Assembly: GCA_910587995.1 (NCBI GenBank)
Contig: CAJUNS010000007.1
Coordinates: forward strand, 11,336 to 75,335
Origin: an uncultured Oscillospiraceae bacterium
GTDB taxonomy: Bacteria; Bacillota_A; Clostridia; Oscillospirales; Acutalibacteraceae
Reading direction: 5' to 3'
Length of the DNA stretch: 64,000 bases
Shown: positions 1 to 7,244 of the stretch, one piece after another
How the letters are laid out: each line of letters begins with the position of its first letter
Numbering within the stretch: the first letter of the stretch is position 1
Translations under genes and position numbers: made by a program
Notes under the pieces: model-generated
Told to the model about the DNA's origin: nothing
What the model saw: only the letters and a program-made list of their open reading frames with translations
Databases searched by the model: none

Positions 1-2
1 TC

Positions 3-31
3 TTGACAAACTCCCGCAAATAGTCTACCCT
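3..31 (+). promoter_or_regulatory. Putative promoter for mgtE leader
   Basis: TTGACA at 3-8 is followed after 17 bp by TACCCT at 26-31. The -35 box is perfect and the -10 box poor. If used, it gives mgtE a leader of about 370 nt. Confidence 0.45.
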
Positions 32-175
32 ATTAATCAACAGCCTTTCCTAATATTACAGCAAAAAGAGGTGAGCCAGGTGAACGTTCCCCGAAGTAGC
101 GACAGCGCGGACCCCCAAGAACCCTTCGCCCGGCCCGCCTTTCCCCGCCGGCCGGTTTGGAGGCCGGGGCTATCC

Positions 176-388
176 TGTCTCTTCGAAAAAAAGCCGGTTT
201 GCCTTCCCGGAGAAACCGGGCAAAAACCGGCTGGCTTCGAAACAGACTGTGGGGCTCCTTTGAAACATCCAGCACGCGGTCTTGCCTGGAACCCAGTGCT
301 TCTGCGTTGAGCTTTGGAAAGCTCTGGGTTCTCTTTTCAAACAGGCCCCAGCCCCCGCGCTGTGTACTTCTTCCGTTTTGAAACAAAT
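176..388. repeat. MITE-like inverted-repeat element upstream of mgtE (family 2, diverged copy)
   Basis: This stretch is non-coding and rich in inverted repeats. An AGCCGGTTT/AAACCGGCT stem encloses CCCGG-AGAAA-CCGGG at about 192-232, and GAGCTT/AAGCTC lies at 309-324. The sequence at 226-248 read on the minus strand (AGTCTGTTTCGAAGCCAG) closely matches the end of the element at 35787-35877 (AGTCTGTTTTAAAGCCAG). The right part, GTACTTCTTCCGTTTT at 363-378, resembles the right end of the element at 8307-8465. The borders are uncertain because the copy is diverged. Confidence 0.45.
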
Positions 389-409
389 TTCAAAGGAGAG
401 TGGTACACA

Positions 410-1768
410 ATGGAAAACAATGTGATTTTTGAGAGCCGCGAAGCATTGGAAGCTCTGCTGGACGCCCGGAACTTTGCCGCGGCCAACGCCGCCGTAAAGG
501 ACCTGATGCCCGCCGACGCCGCGGCCCTGCTGGAAGAGCTTTCCGAGCAGAAAAAGCCCGTCCTCTTCCGCCTGCTGCCCAAAGAGCTGGCGGCGGACGC
601 TTTTGCCTATATGTCCCCCGAGTCTCAGGAGCTGCTGGTGCGGGCCTTTAGCGACCGGGAGCTGGAAGAGGTAATGGACCAGCTCTTTTTGGACGACGCG
701 GTGGATATGATTGAAGAGATGCCCGCCAATGTGGTGAAAAAAATTCTCCGCCATGTGGACAGCGAAACCCGCCGGATGATCAACCAGATGCTCAACTACC
801 CCAAGGACAGCGCCGGAAGCATTATGACCATGGAATATGTGGACCTTAAGCGGGGCATGACCGTGGAGCAGGCCTTTGAGCGCATCCGCCGCACCGGCGT
901 GGATAAGGAGACCATTTACACCTGCTATGTCACGGACAGCCGCCGGAAGCTGCTGGGCATTGTCACGGTCAAGGACCTGCTGCTGGCCCAAAAGGATCAG
1001 ATCATCCGCGACATTATGGAGACCAACGTGAAATTTGTGCGCACCCACACCGACCAGGAGGAAGCCGCCCGGGAATTGAGCCGCTATGACTTTTTGGCCC
1101 TGCCCGTAACCGACGCGGAAGACCGGCTGGTGGGCATTGTCACGGTGGACGACGCCATTGACGTTATTCAAGAAGAGGCCACGGAGGACATTGAAAAAAT
1201 GGCCGCCATGGCCCCCTCGGACCGCCCTTACCTAAAAACAACCGTATGGGCCACCTGGCGCAAGCGGGCGCCTTGGCTGCTGTTTTTGATGATTTCCGCC
1301 ACCTTTACCAGCGGAATCATCTCGTCCTTTGAGGACGCCCTGGCCGCCAGCGTGGTGCTTACCAGCTTCATCCCCATGCTGATGGACACCGGCGGCAACT
1401 CCGGCGGCCAAGCCTCGGCCACCATCATTCGCGGCCTCTCCCTGGGAGAAATTCAATACCGGGACGTGCCCCGGGTGCTGCTGAAAGAGTGCTCGGTAGC
1501 GCTGCTGTGCGGCGGCACTTTGGCGGCGGCGAACTTCATAAAGCTGCTGTGCTTTGACCGGGTGGGTCCGGCTGTGGCTTTGGTGGTGTGCGTGACGCTG
1601 GTGGCGGCGATGGTAGTGGCCAATTTAGTGGGCAGCGGCCTGCCTGTGCTGGCCAAGCGGCTGGGGCTGGACCCTACGGTAACAGCCAGTCCGCTGATTA
1701 CCACCATTGTGGACGCGGTGGCGCTGATGATTTATTTTAATATTGCGAAGCTGGTGCTGGGCATTTAG
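410..1768 (+). CDS. mgtE: MgtE family magnesium transporter
   Basis: 452 residues, the usual MgtE length. The N-terminal helical MgtE_N domain covers roughly residues 15-125, a pair of CBS domains about 135-255, and five membrane helices about 285-452. The transmembrane part holds the family motif GGNSGGQA and the conserved DPTVTASPLITTIVD stretch lining the ion pore. In this family the cytosolic N and CBS domains bind Mg2+ and gate a channel-like dimer for Mg2+ uptake. ATG at 410 is chosen because AAAGGAGAG sits just upstream; an in-frame start at 314 would translate repeat sequence. No M-box riboswitch is recognisable in the long leader. A strong hairpin terminator follows, so it is probably monocistronic. 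Confidence 0.95.
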   Translation: MENNVIFESREALEALLDARNFAAANAAVKDLMPADAAALLEELSEQKKPVLFRLLPKELAADAFAYMSPESQELLVRAFSDRELEEVMDQLFLDDAVDMIEEMPANVVKKILRHVDSETRRMINQMLNYPKDSAGSIMTMEYVDLKRGMTVEQAFERIRRTGVDKETIYTCYVTDSRRKLLGIVTVKDLLLAQKDQIIRDIMETNVKFVRTHTDQEEAARELSRYDFLALPVTDAEDRLVGIVTVDDAIDVIQEEATEDIEKMAAMAPSDRPYLKTTVWATWRKRAPWLLFLMISATFTSGIISSFEDALAASVVLTSFIPMLMDTGGNSGGQASATIIRGLSLGEIQYRDVPRVLLKECSVALLCGGTLAAANFIKLLCFDRVGPAVALVVCVTLVAAMVVANLVGSGLPVLAKRLGLDPTVTASPLITTIVDAVALMIYFNIAKLVLGI

Positions 1769-1794
1769 CGGCCAGCGTTTCAACAAAGTGAAAA

Positions 1795-1858
1795 CAGCGG
1801 ACTCCTTGAGGGCGCCCTTCCGTTTGGGGCTGGCCTCATCAAAGAGTCCGCTGCTTTT
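1795..1858 (+). terminator. Intrinsic terminator after mgtE
   Basis: CAGCGGACTC (1795-1804) pairs perfectly with GAGTCCGCTG (1844-1853), with an inner AGGGC/GCCCT hairpin, followed by CTTTT. Confidence 0.8.
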
Positions 1859-1911
1859 ATTGGGTGAAAAAGCGCGATTAGGCAGGGCGCGCGCTGGCGG
1901 CGCTGCCAATA

Positions 1912-2442
1912 TCACAGCTTCGCGGTTTCATGTTTGCCTTCATCCTGCCCCATGTGCCGCGCCAAATAGTCCAGCGCCCGCCGCAAAGGCGCATAGAGCG
2001 CCAGCATCAATAAAAAGTTCCCGGCTCCATGGGCCGCGTCAAAGGGCAGTCCGCTTACCATCCAGGCAAAGGCCATTTTCAGCCCTCCCACCGGCAGGTA
2101 GGAGAGGGCGCACAACGACCCAAAGGCCAGTCCAAACAGCCCGGACAGCAGCGCCCACTGCCATCTTCGCTTCATCCGGCGGAACAACAGGGCCAGCGCC
2201 CACAGCAAGGGCCAAACATACAGGTACATAATCCACCAGGGGCCAAAGCCGTAAAGCAGCCCCTCCGCACCCAGAAACACGCCCACTGCCCCCAAGCCCA
2301 TGCGCCCCCCAAAGCTCAGGGTAAACAGAATGACCAGCAGGCTGACCAGCTCGAAATTGGGCAGAAAAGCCAGGGCCTCTTTTGAGACCACCAGCAGCAC
2401 GCCCATCATGGAAACGCCGCAGAGCCGCCGCAGGGAGCCCAT
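1912..2442 (-). CDS. ECF transporter S component-like membrane protein, probable cobalamin uptake
   Basis: 176 residues with about five or six hydrophobic helices and short loops, the size and look of the substrate-binding S component of energy-coupling factor transporters. It begins at an ATG sharing one base with the stop of the DUF4430 lipoprotein gene (TGATG), so the two are translationally coupled. The pair lies downstream of a cobalamin riboswitch, which points to vitamin B12 or a corrinoid as substrate. The EcfA and EcfT partners are not in the window and are presumably shared from elsewhere. The S-component fold is inferred from size, topology and context rather than a diagnostic motif. 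Stop at 1912; an intergenic gap separates it from the mgtE terminator. Confidence 0.7.
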   Translation of the reverse strand: MGSLRRLCGVSMMGVLLVVSKEALAFLPNFELVSLLVILFTLSFGGRMGLGAVGVFLGAEGLLYGFGPWWIMYLYVWPLLWALALLFRRMKRRWQWALLSGLFGLAFGSLCALSYLPVGGLKMAFAWMVSGLPFDAAHGAGNFLLMLALYAPLRRALDYLARHMGQDEGKHETAKL

Positions 2443-2858
2443 CAGTAGGTGGTCAGGGTCAGCTCATACTGGCCGCCGTCCTCCACCGGGGTGCTGTCCA
2501 CGCCGGTGGTGGCCATCTCCCCGGCAATGCTCAGGCTCCAAAACTCATGCTGGCCCTCGTCGGCTTCTTCGCCGTCCGCTTTGGTGACGAACAGCCCATA
2601 CTGGCCCTCTTCGCCCTCAATGAGCCCCTCGTCCAGTAGGGCCTCGCCCAACATCTCCCTGTGGGTTTCAATGGGGAAGTCCTTGCTGGTCCCGTCCCGG
2701 TGCACCACCGTCAGGGTAATGCTTTTGACCCCGGCCTCTTCGCTTTGCTTTGAACCGCTGGAGCAGCCCGCCAGGGCTCCCAGCAGCAGGGCCAGCGCCA
2801 GCAGCAGGGCCAGGCCCCGGCAAAGAGGCGCTGTGTTTTCGCGTGTTTTGTACATCAT
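2442..2858 (-). CDS. DUF4430 lipoprotein, probable corrinoid-binding partner
   Basis: 138 residues. A positively charged start is followed by a Leu/Ala-rich signal segment and the lipobox LAGC, with Cys32 as the lipidation site, so it should be anchored on the outer face of the membrane. The remaining 100 residues resemble DUF4430, the transcobalamin-like C-terminal domain found in Gram-positive surface proteins. AAGGAGG lies 6 bases before the chosen ATG; a longer reading upstream would translate the riboswitch. It is first in a two-gene operon with an ECF S-like protein and sits under a cobalamin riboswitch, so a role in capturing B12 for import is likely. That role is inferred from context. 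Confidence 0.8.
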   Translation of the reverse strand: MMYKTRENTAPLCRGLALLLALALLLGALAGCSSGSKQSEEAGVKSITLTVVHRDGTSKDFPIETHREMLGEALLDEGLIEGEEGQYGLFVTKADGEEADEGQHEFWSLSIAGEMATTGVDSTPVEDGGQYELTLTTY

Positions 2859-2974
2859 AAAATTCCTCCTTATGCTGGAGGGAACGGCTATCCCGCCGGA
2901 ACGGGGGATAAAGAAAGCCAGACAATTTTGCTTTCCTGCAGGCCTTGCTGATGTCCCGCAGCTATCCTGCGGCC

Positions 2975-3185
2975 CTCCGGGCAAGTCTTCCGGCTGAGGC
3001 CTGGGAGCAGGCGGGGGGAGCCTGTTCTGCGTCTGCGCCTGCCTTCTCGGCGGAATCTTCCGCCAATGGCTGAGGCAATGCCTCCAGGCGCGGGCTCGGC
3101 CATCACGGCGACGGGTTCGCCCAGGAATGGCCTATCCCCCAGCAAAGCGGCGGGGAAAAGGCGCACCTGGTTCCTATCTTCGGCC
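2975..3185 (-). promoter_or_regulatory. Cobalamin (B12) riboswitch
   Basis: Read on the minus strand, the leader shows boxes in cobalamin-aptamer order: GGAACCAGGTGCG (3174-3162), AGCCATTGGC (3071-3062; consensus GCCACTG), GAGAAGGC, and the 3' B12 box GCCGGAAGACTTGCC (2994-2980; consensus close to GCCAGGAGACCTGCC). It lies between a consensus promoter and the DUF4430/ECF-S operon. Downstream, GAAAGC/GCTTTC with a short T-run and a hairpin around 2890-2910 could form the expression platform. The class call is by eye from the conserved boxes plus the operon. Confidence 0.8.
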
Positions 3186-3232
3186 GGCCTGCGCGGGCAG
3201 GCGCGGCGACCACGGAGTCCCCTCGGGGGAAA

Positions 3233-3261
3233 AGTGTAGCACAGGCGGGGTGTTTTGTCAA
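3233..3261 (-). promoter_or_regulatory. Promoter of the B12 riboswitch operon
   Basis: On the minus strand TTGACA (3261-3256), 17-bp spacer, TACACT (3238-3233). Transcription would start about 3226, just upstream of the riboswitch. Confidence 0.85.
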
Positions 3262-3324
3262 ATGGCCTGGGAGTCCTCCCTTTCTATGCCCTGGAAATCC
3301 CGTGAAAAAAACTCCCAAGCCCCC

Positions 3325-3353
3325 TTGCATATTTTTTAAAAGGATGTTACAAT
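3325..3353 (+). promoter_or_regulatory. Promoter of the oxidoreductase / nucleoside hydrolase pair
   Basis: TTGCAT (3325-3330), 17-bp spacer, TACAAT (3348-3353), about 80 bp before the start codon. Confidence 0.8.
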
Positions 3354-3431
3354 GCCCTGTGTATAGACAACTCGCGGGCTTCGCAAGCCGAAGCGTGCAC
3401 AGAAAAAATAAACAATACTGGAGGAAATGAA

Positions 3432-4553
3432 ATGGCAAAGATTATAAATGTTGCCGTAGTGGGCTGCGGCGGCATGGGCGGCGGCCACGCCGTGGCGATC
3501 TCCACTGGCAGCGGGCAGGCTTTGTGGATGACCGATGGCTCCAAAGGCCGTGAGCTGGCGCCCGGCGACACCGACTTGAAGACCAAAATGGCCCTTTCCG
3601 GCACCTTCGACGTGAAGGAGGAGCGCCAGGAGTGGGCCCGCAAGCAGGGCTTCCACACCTATGGCAGCTTTGAGGAGATTCTGGACGACCCCCAGGTGGA
3701 CGTGGTGCTGGTAGCCACCCCCAACGACAGCCACAAGGACCTGGCCATCCGCGCCATGCGGGCGGGCAAGCATGTGCTGTGCGAAAAGCCCGTGATGATG
3801 AACAGCCAGGACCTGGTGGACGTGCTGGAGGTCGCCAAGGAGACCGGCAAGGTGTTCTATCCCCGGCAGAACCGCCGCTGGGACAAGGACTACCTGATCA
3901 TGAAGAAGCTCTATGAGGAGAAGACCCTGGGCGAGGTGTTCCACATCGAGTCCCGCTACCACGGCTCCCGGGGCATTCCCGGTGACTGGCGGGGCATCAA
4001 GGCCATGGGCGGCGGCATGATGTTCGACTGGGGCGTGCACCTGCTGGACCGGATGGTCATGATGATCCCCGGCAAAATCAAAAAGGTATATGCCAAGATG
4101 ACCCATGTCACCAACGACGAGGTGGATGACGGCTTCATTATGAATATGACCTTTGAAAACGGCGTCACCGCCACGGTGGAGGTGGGCACCTGCAACTTCA
4201 TCAACCTGCCCCACTGGTACATGGCTGGCACCAAGGGCACCGCGGTTATCAACGACTTCCAGGACCCGGGGCACATGGTGCTGCTGCGCAGCTGGGAGGA
4301 CAAGGACGCCACGCCTATTTTGATGGGCGAGGGCCTCTCCAAAACCATGGCCCCCCGGAATCAGGACACCATGGACGACATGCCCCTGCCGGACCTGGCT
4401 TACGACCGCAACGCCCTGTACTCCAACCTGTGCGACGTAATCAACGGCCAGGCGGAGCAGATTGTAAAGAACGAAGAGGCTCTGCGCATTCTGCGGCTGA
4501 TGGAGGCCGCTTTGGAGTCCGACGAGAAGGGAACCGTGGTGGACTTTGAGTAA
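3432..4553 (+). CDS. Gfo/Idh/MocA family NAD(P)-dependent oxidoreductase
   Basis: 373 residues. The N-terminal Rossmann fold opens with VVGCGGMGGGHA (about residues 9-20), the nucleotide-binding loop. It continues with the family EKP motif (HVLCEKPVM, about residue 118), whose Lys is normally catalytic. The C-terminal alpha/beta half contains GGGMMFDWGVHLLD, the usual substrate-side motif of the family. Members oxidise or epimerise sugars and polyols; the substrate here cannot be read from sequence. GGAGG precedes the ATG by 7 bases. The next gene, a nucleoside hydrolase, overlaps its end by 8 bases, so the two are co-transcribed and may act on a nucleoside or the sugar released from one. Confidence 0.9.
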   Translation: MAKIINVAVVGCGGMGGGHAVAISTGSGQALWMTDGSKGRELAPGDTDLKTKMALSGTFDVKEERQEWARKQGFHTYGSFEEILDDPQVDVVLVATPNDSHKDLAIRAMRAGKHVLCEKPVMMNSQDLVDVLEVAKETGKVFYPRQNRRWDKDYLIMKKLYEEKTLGEVFHIESRYHGSRGIPGDWRGIKAMGGGMMFDWGVHLLDRMVMMIPGKIKKVYAKMTHVTNDEVDDGFIMNMTFENGVTATVEVGTCNFINLPHWYMAGTKGTAVINDFQDPGHMVLLRSWEDKDATPILMGEGLSKTMAPRNQDTMDDMPLPDLAYDRNALYSNLCDVINGQAEQIVKNEEALRILRLMEAALESDEKGTVVDFE

Positions 4554-5460
4554 GCTTCTCCGCAACCTGAACGTGCCCCAGGGTCCGGTGGACCTGGTGC
4601 TGGACACGGATACCTATAATGAGATTGACGACCAGTTCGCCTTGGCTTATATGATGCGCTCTCAGGATGTTCTGCGCCCCAAGGCCATCTATGCCGCACC
4701 CTTTTTCAATGAGAACTCCACCGGCCCAGAGGACGGGATGCAGAAAAGCTATCAGGAGATTTTCAAGATTCTGGACCTGCTGGGGGAGGAGCTGCCGGTT
4801 TATAAAGGCTCGCCCCGGTACCTGCCGGACGAGCACACGCCGGTTCGCTCTCCGGCGGCGGAGGATTTGGCCCGGCGGGCCAGGGAGTATTCTCCGGAAA
4901 AGCCCCTCTATGTGGTGGCCATCGGGGCGATTACCAACGTGGCCTCCGCGCTCCTTTTGGAGCCCAAAATGGCGGAAAACACCGTGGTGGTCTGGCTGGG
5001 CGGCCATGCCCTCCATTGGGGCGACGCCAAAGAGTTCAACATGATACAGGACGTGGCTGCCGCCCGGGTGGTTATGGGCAGCGGGGTTCCCTTTGTGCAG
5101 CTGCCCTGCTTTGGGGTGGTCAGCGGGTTCACCACCTCCCGGCCGGAGCTGGAATACTGGCTGAAGGGGAAAAATCCTCTGGCAGACTATTTGGCGGAGA
5201 ACACCATTGCCGCAGCCGAGAGCTACGCCAAAGGCACGGCCTGGACCCGGCCGGTCTGGGATGTTACCGCGGTGGCCTGGCTGCTGAACCAGGGGGACCG
5301 GTTCATGCTGTCCCGGCTGGTTCCTACCCATCTTCCCGCCTATGACGGCCACTATACCTTGCGGCCTGACGCGCCTCTCATGCGCTATGTGTACCACATC
5401 AACCGTGACGCATTGTTTACGGACCTGTTCGCCAAACTGGCGGGCCCAGGGACCAAATAG
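4546..5460 (+). CDS. Nucleoside hydrolase family protein
   Basis: 304 residues. The N-terminal DTDTYNEIDDQFAL carries the Asp cluster that coordinates Ca2+ in inosine/uridine-preferring nucleoside hydrolases. The segment VVAIGAITNVA fits the family's central strand. These enzymes split the N-glycosidic bond of nucleosides to base and ribose. The start is taken as TTG at 4546, which overlaps the oxidoreductase gene by 8 bases; no ATG gives a full N-terminus. The protein is rather divergent, so the substrate could be another N-riboside. A terminator follows immediately. Confidence 0.85.
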   Translation: MSKLLRNLNVPQGPVDLVLDTDTYNEIDDQFALAYMMRSQDVLRPKAIYAAPFFNENSTGPEDGMQKSYQEIFKILDLLGEELPVYKGSPRYLPDEHTPVRSPAAEDLARRAREYSPEKPLYVVAIGAITNVASALLLEPKMAENTVVVWLGGHALHWGDAKEFNMIQDVAAARVVMGSGVPFVQLPCFGVVSGFTTSRPELEYWLKGKNPLADYLAENTIAAAESYAKGTAWTRPVWDVTAVAWLLNQGDRFMLSRLVPTHLPAYDGHYTLRPDAPLMRYVYHINRDALFTDLFAKLAGPGTK

Positions 5461-5469
5461 CAATTAGAA

Positions 5470-5512
5470 AACCGCCAGCCATTGGGGAGGCCCAGAAGCT
5501 GGCGGTTCCTTT
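5470..5512 (+). terminator. Intrinsic terminator after nucleoside hydrolase
   Basis: AACCGCCAGC (5470-5479) pairs with GCTGGCGGTT (5498-5507), followed by CCTTTT. Confidence 0.75.
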
Positions 5513-5534
5513 TGGCGAACTGCGAAAGAGCAGG

Positions 5535-5570
5535 AAAAAGCCGCCAGGGAGCGCAGGGCTTCCCGGCGGC
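5535..5570 (-). terminator. Terminator of the 6S-like RNA
   Basis: Minus-strand hairpin: GCCGCCGGG (5570-5562) pairs with CCCTGGCGGC (5549-5540) with one mismatch, followed by TTTTT (5539-5535). Confidence 0.75.
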
Positions 5571-5582
5571 GGATTGTTCAGT

Positions 5583-5795
5583 TAGCCCGCCCGACCGTAA
5601 TGTGCAACTCAATAACCTGCCTACAAGGAAGACAGGTGGGTGCCCTCCCGCATGGTTCACGCTCCCTTCGTCCAACCCGGCAGCGCGGGGCGCGCCGGGC
5701 CGGGAGGTCTGCAATCCGCAGGCGGAGGGGGGCTCCCAAATCGATGAGTGTAGGGTTATATGTGCACAGTCCGCGAATCGGGCAGACAGTTCATC
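5583..5795 (-). ncRNA. ssrS: 6S RNA candidate
   Basis: No gene fits this roughly 210-nt stretch. On the minus strand it folds by eye into a long rod. Closing helices are GCCCGA/TCGGGC (5783-5778 with 5594-5589), GTGCA/TGCAC (5767-5763 with 5606-5602) and TAACC/GGTTA (5758-5754 with 5617-5613). Then comes an open central region, a CCTCCCG/CGGGAGG helix, and an apical CCCGGC/GCCGGG stem. A closing stem, large central bubble and apical stem at about 200 nt is the architecture of 6S RNA, which binds the sigma-A RNA polymerase holoenzyme. A minus-strand terminator lies just downstream. No good promoter is visible, so it may be processed from the DUF1292 transcript. Another structured RNA class is possible. 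Confidence 0.5.
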
Positions 5796-5816
5796 ATCTT
5801 TTAGAGAAAAGCGGGC

Positions 5817-6113
5817 TCATTCAGCCCCATCGTAAAAAGCCTCGTTAAAGCGGGTCTCGAAGATATTGGCCAAAGCGTCCAAAAGGGCGTCGTCCTCCAC
5901 CTCTTGAAGCTGTTCCTCGCCGCCTTCGTCCACCACCTCGAAGATGTAGTAGGTCTCCGCTTCGGCGGAGGCGTCCTCAGGGTCCGGCTGGGTGGGCACC
6001 AAAGCCATGAAGTGGCCATCATCGTTTTCCAGCTCGTCAATAATTTCAAATTCATGCTCCTGGCCCTCGTCGTCGATGAGGGTGATCAGGTCGGCCTCAA
6101 AACCGTTATCCAA
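5817..6113 (-). CDS. DUF1292 family protein
   Basis: 98 residues, strongly acidic. It matches the DUF1292 (YrzB) pattern of small Firmicute proteins: a beta-rich N-terminal half containing LITLIDDEGQEHEFEI, a central FMALVP and YYIFEV strand pair, and an acidic C-terminal helix. The biochemical function is unknown. TTG at 6113 is preferred because AAAGGAG lies 11 bases upstream; the in-frame TTG at 6137 would begin ahead of that ribosome binding site. The gene stands divergent from the large RNA and immediately upstream of the 6S-like RNA on the same strand. Confidence 0.8.
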   Translation of the reverse strand: MDNGFEADLITLIDDEGQEHEFEIIDELENDDGHFMALVPTQPDPEDASAEAETYYIFEVVDEGGEEQLQEVEDDALLDALANIFETRFNEAFYDGAE

Positions 6114-6307
6114 TGTTTTGATCGCTCCTTTCCACAAGGTCGGGCTGTTGTACGTCTATTGTACCGAAAACCGGGTGGAAAGTCAATATCTGATTTGCGT
6201 CTATTTTTATTTTTGCCCGAAAAAAGCGAAAAAAGACCGGGAATCCCTAGGAAAAACGGGGCTTGGAAGATTTGTAGAAAAAATTTCAAAAATTTTCAAA
6301 AAACCTA

Positions 6308-6336
6308 TTGACAAACAGAACCGGCCCGTGTATAAT
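6308..6336 (+). promoter_or_regulatory. Consensus promoter of the large ncRNA
   Basis: Perfect TTGACA (6308-6313), 17-bp spacer, perfect TATAAT (6331-6336). Transcription should begin near 6343. No open reading frame with a ribosome binding site follows for 900 bp. Confidence 0.9.
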
Positions 6337-6342
6337 ACAGAC

Positions 6343-7083
6343 ATAACAGGAGAGAACAAACAAAAATCCTGAGAAGACCATTCGAACAGACAATGCGGGG
6401 CCGGAAGTAAGCGGCATTCCAGAACAGCGGGAGAGAAGCCGAAGGCGGACGAGAAACGCCGGAGAAAAGCAAGACTTTCCAAAAAAACGCTGAACCGGAA
6501 AGCCGGGATGAAAACGGTGGGGAGAAGAAAAGGCAAGGCTGGCTGAACAGAACGGCGAAACGCTTTCGAAACGAAACAGCGCGGTATGCGCGGCGAAATC
6601 CTAAGTAATCGAACGCTTAGGCGAGTAGCGGACAAATGAAAAAAGGAAGAAAGCAAAAGCTGTAAAATGTTTGGCGGAAAACTCGCGAGGTTCGAAAGAA
6701 TAAGTCGGAAAGGCGGGTGAGTCCAATGGACACCAATGAAACACTTCCAATAGACCGGCGGGCTCGGACCCGCATCTTCATATAGATGGTACCATCCGTT
6801 CTCTAGTTTGCGTCAAAACGAGGCACAACAGAAAGGAAGGTCGCTGATCTGAAGAAATTTCGTAACTATTGGATCAAAGTAGGCGCGGATCTGTTGTAGC
6901 ACCGCTATTTATGTGGCTTATAAAAGCTTGCCCAGGAGGGTTTTGAAAGCGGACTGGCGAGACGGTAACGATGTGCCGGAAAAGGAAACAAGTCCAATGG
7001 GCTATGAATGATTTCAAAGGGACAGTTTAAATTCCATCGTGAATAAGGGCTTCCAGGGAAATTCCTGGGAGCCTTTTAATTTT
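6343..7083 (+). ncRNA. Large structured non-coding RNA candidate (~740 nt)
   Basis: A perfect promoter at 6308-6336 and an intrinsic terminator at 7048-7083 bracket about 740 nt without a plausible gene. The 5' half is purine-rich, with short GC stems separated by A-rich linkers. Perfect pairings seen by eye include AATGC/GCATT (6392-6396/6414-6418), CAGCG/CGCTG (6425-6429/6488-6492), GGCG/CGCC (6444-6447/6457-6460), CCGG-AAAG-CCGG (6495-6506), CCTAAG/CTTAGG (6600-6605/6616-6621), GCGGG/CCCGC (6758-6762/6769-6773), GATGGTACCATC (6785-6796), ACAACAGA/TCTGTTGT (6825-6832/6890-6897) enclosing TGATC/GATCA, and GGACT/AGTCC (6951-6955/6991-6995). Size and style recall the ornate large RNAs (OLE, ROOL, GOLLD), but I cannot assign a class. 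It is not RNase P, tmRNA or SRP RNA by their known motifs. Confidence 0.75.
7048..7083 (+). terminator. Terminator of the large ncRNA
   Basis: GGCTTCCAGG (7048-7057) pairs with CCTGGGAGCC (7064-7073) through 10 bp with one G-U pair, followed by TTTTAATTTT. Confidence 0.85.
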
Positions 7084-7135
7084 GCCGCTGAGCGGCGCGC
7101 ACCAGGCGCTTCCAGATGTTGCCGGTATTCAGGGG

Positions 7136-7164
7136 TTGAAAATAAGCGGGCTTTGCAGTATAAT
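7136..7164 (+). promoter_or_regulatory. Promoter of the HD-domain gene
   Basis: TTGAAA (7136-7141), 17-bp spacer, TATAAT (7159-7164). The leader of about 75 nt contains a CCCGC/GCGGG hairpin near 7193-7211. Confidence 0.85.
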
Positions 7165-7244
7165 ATAAACTGATCATTTTTAGAATTTTTGGCCCGCTTC
7201 TATGGTGCGGGTCTTGGTGATATTATAAAAACGGAGGCGCTGTT

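Noticed and set aside
60..110. Possible M-box magnesium riboswitch before mgtE
   Set aside because: GAGGTGAGCC faintly resembles the M-box start, but the later conserved blocks are absent and the region is better explained by inverted-repeat elements.
6207..6656. 149-codon minus-strand frame across the large RNA promoter and 5' half
   Set aside because: No ribosome binding site, odd Phe/Arg/Ser-rich composition from complementing a purine-rich strand, and it runs through a consensus promoter.
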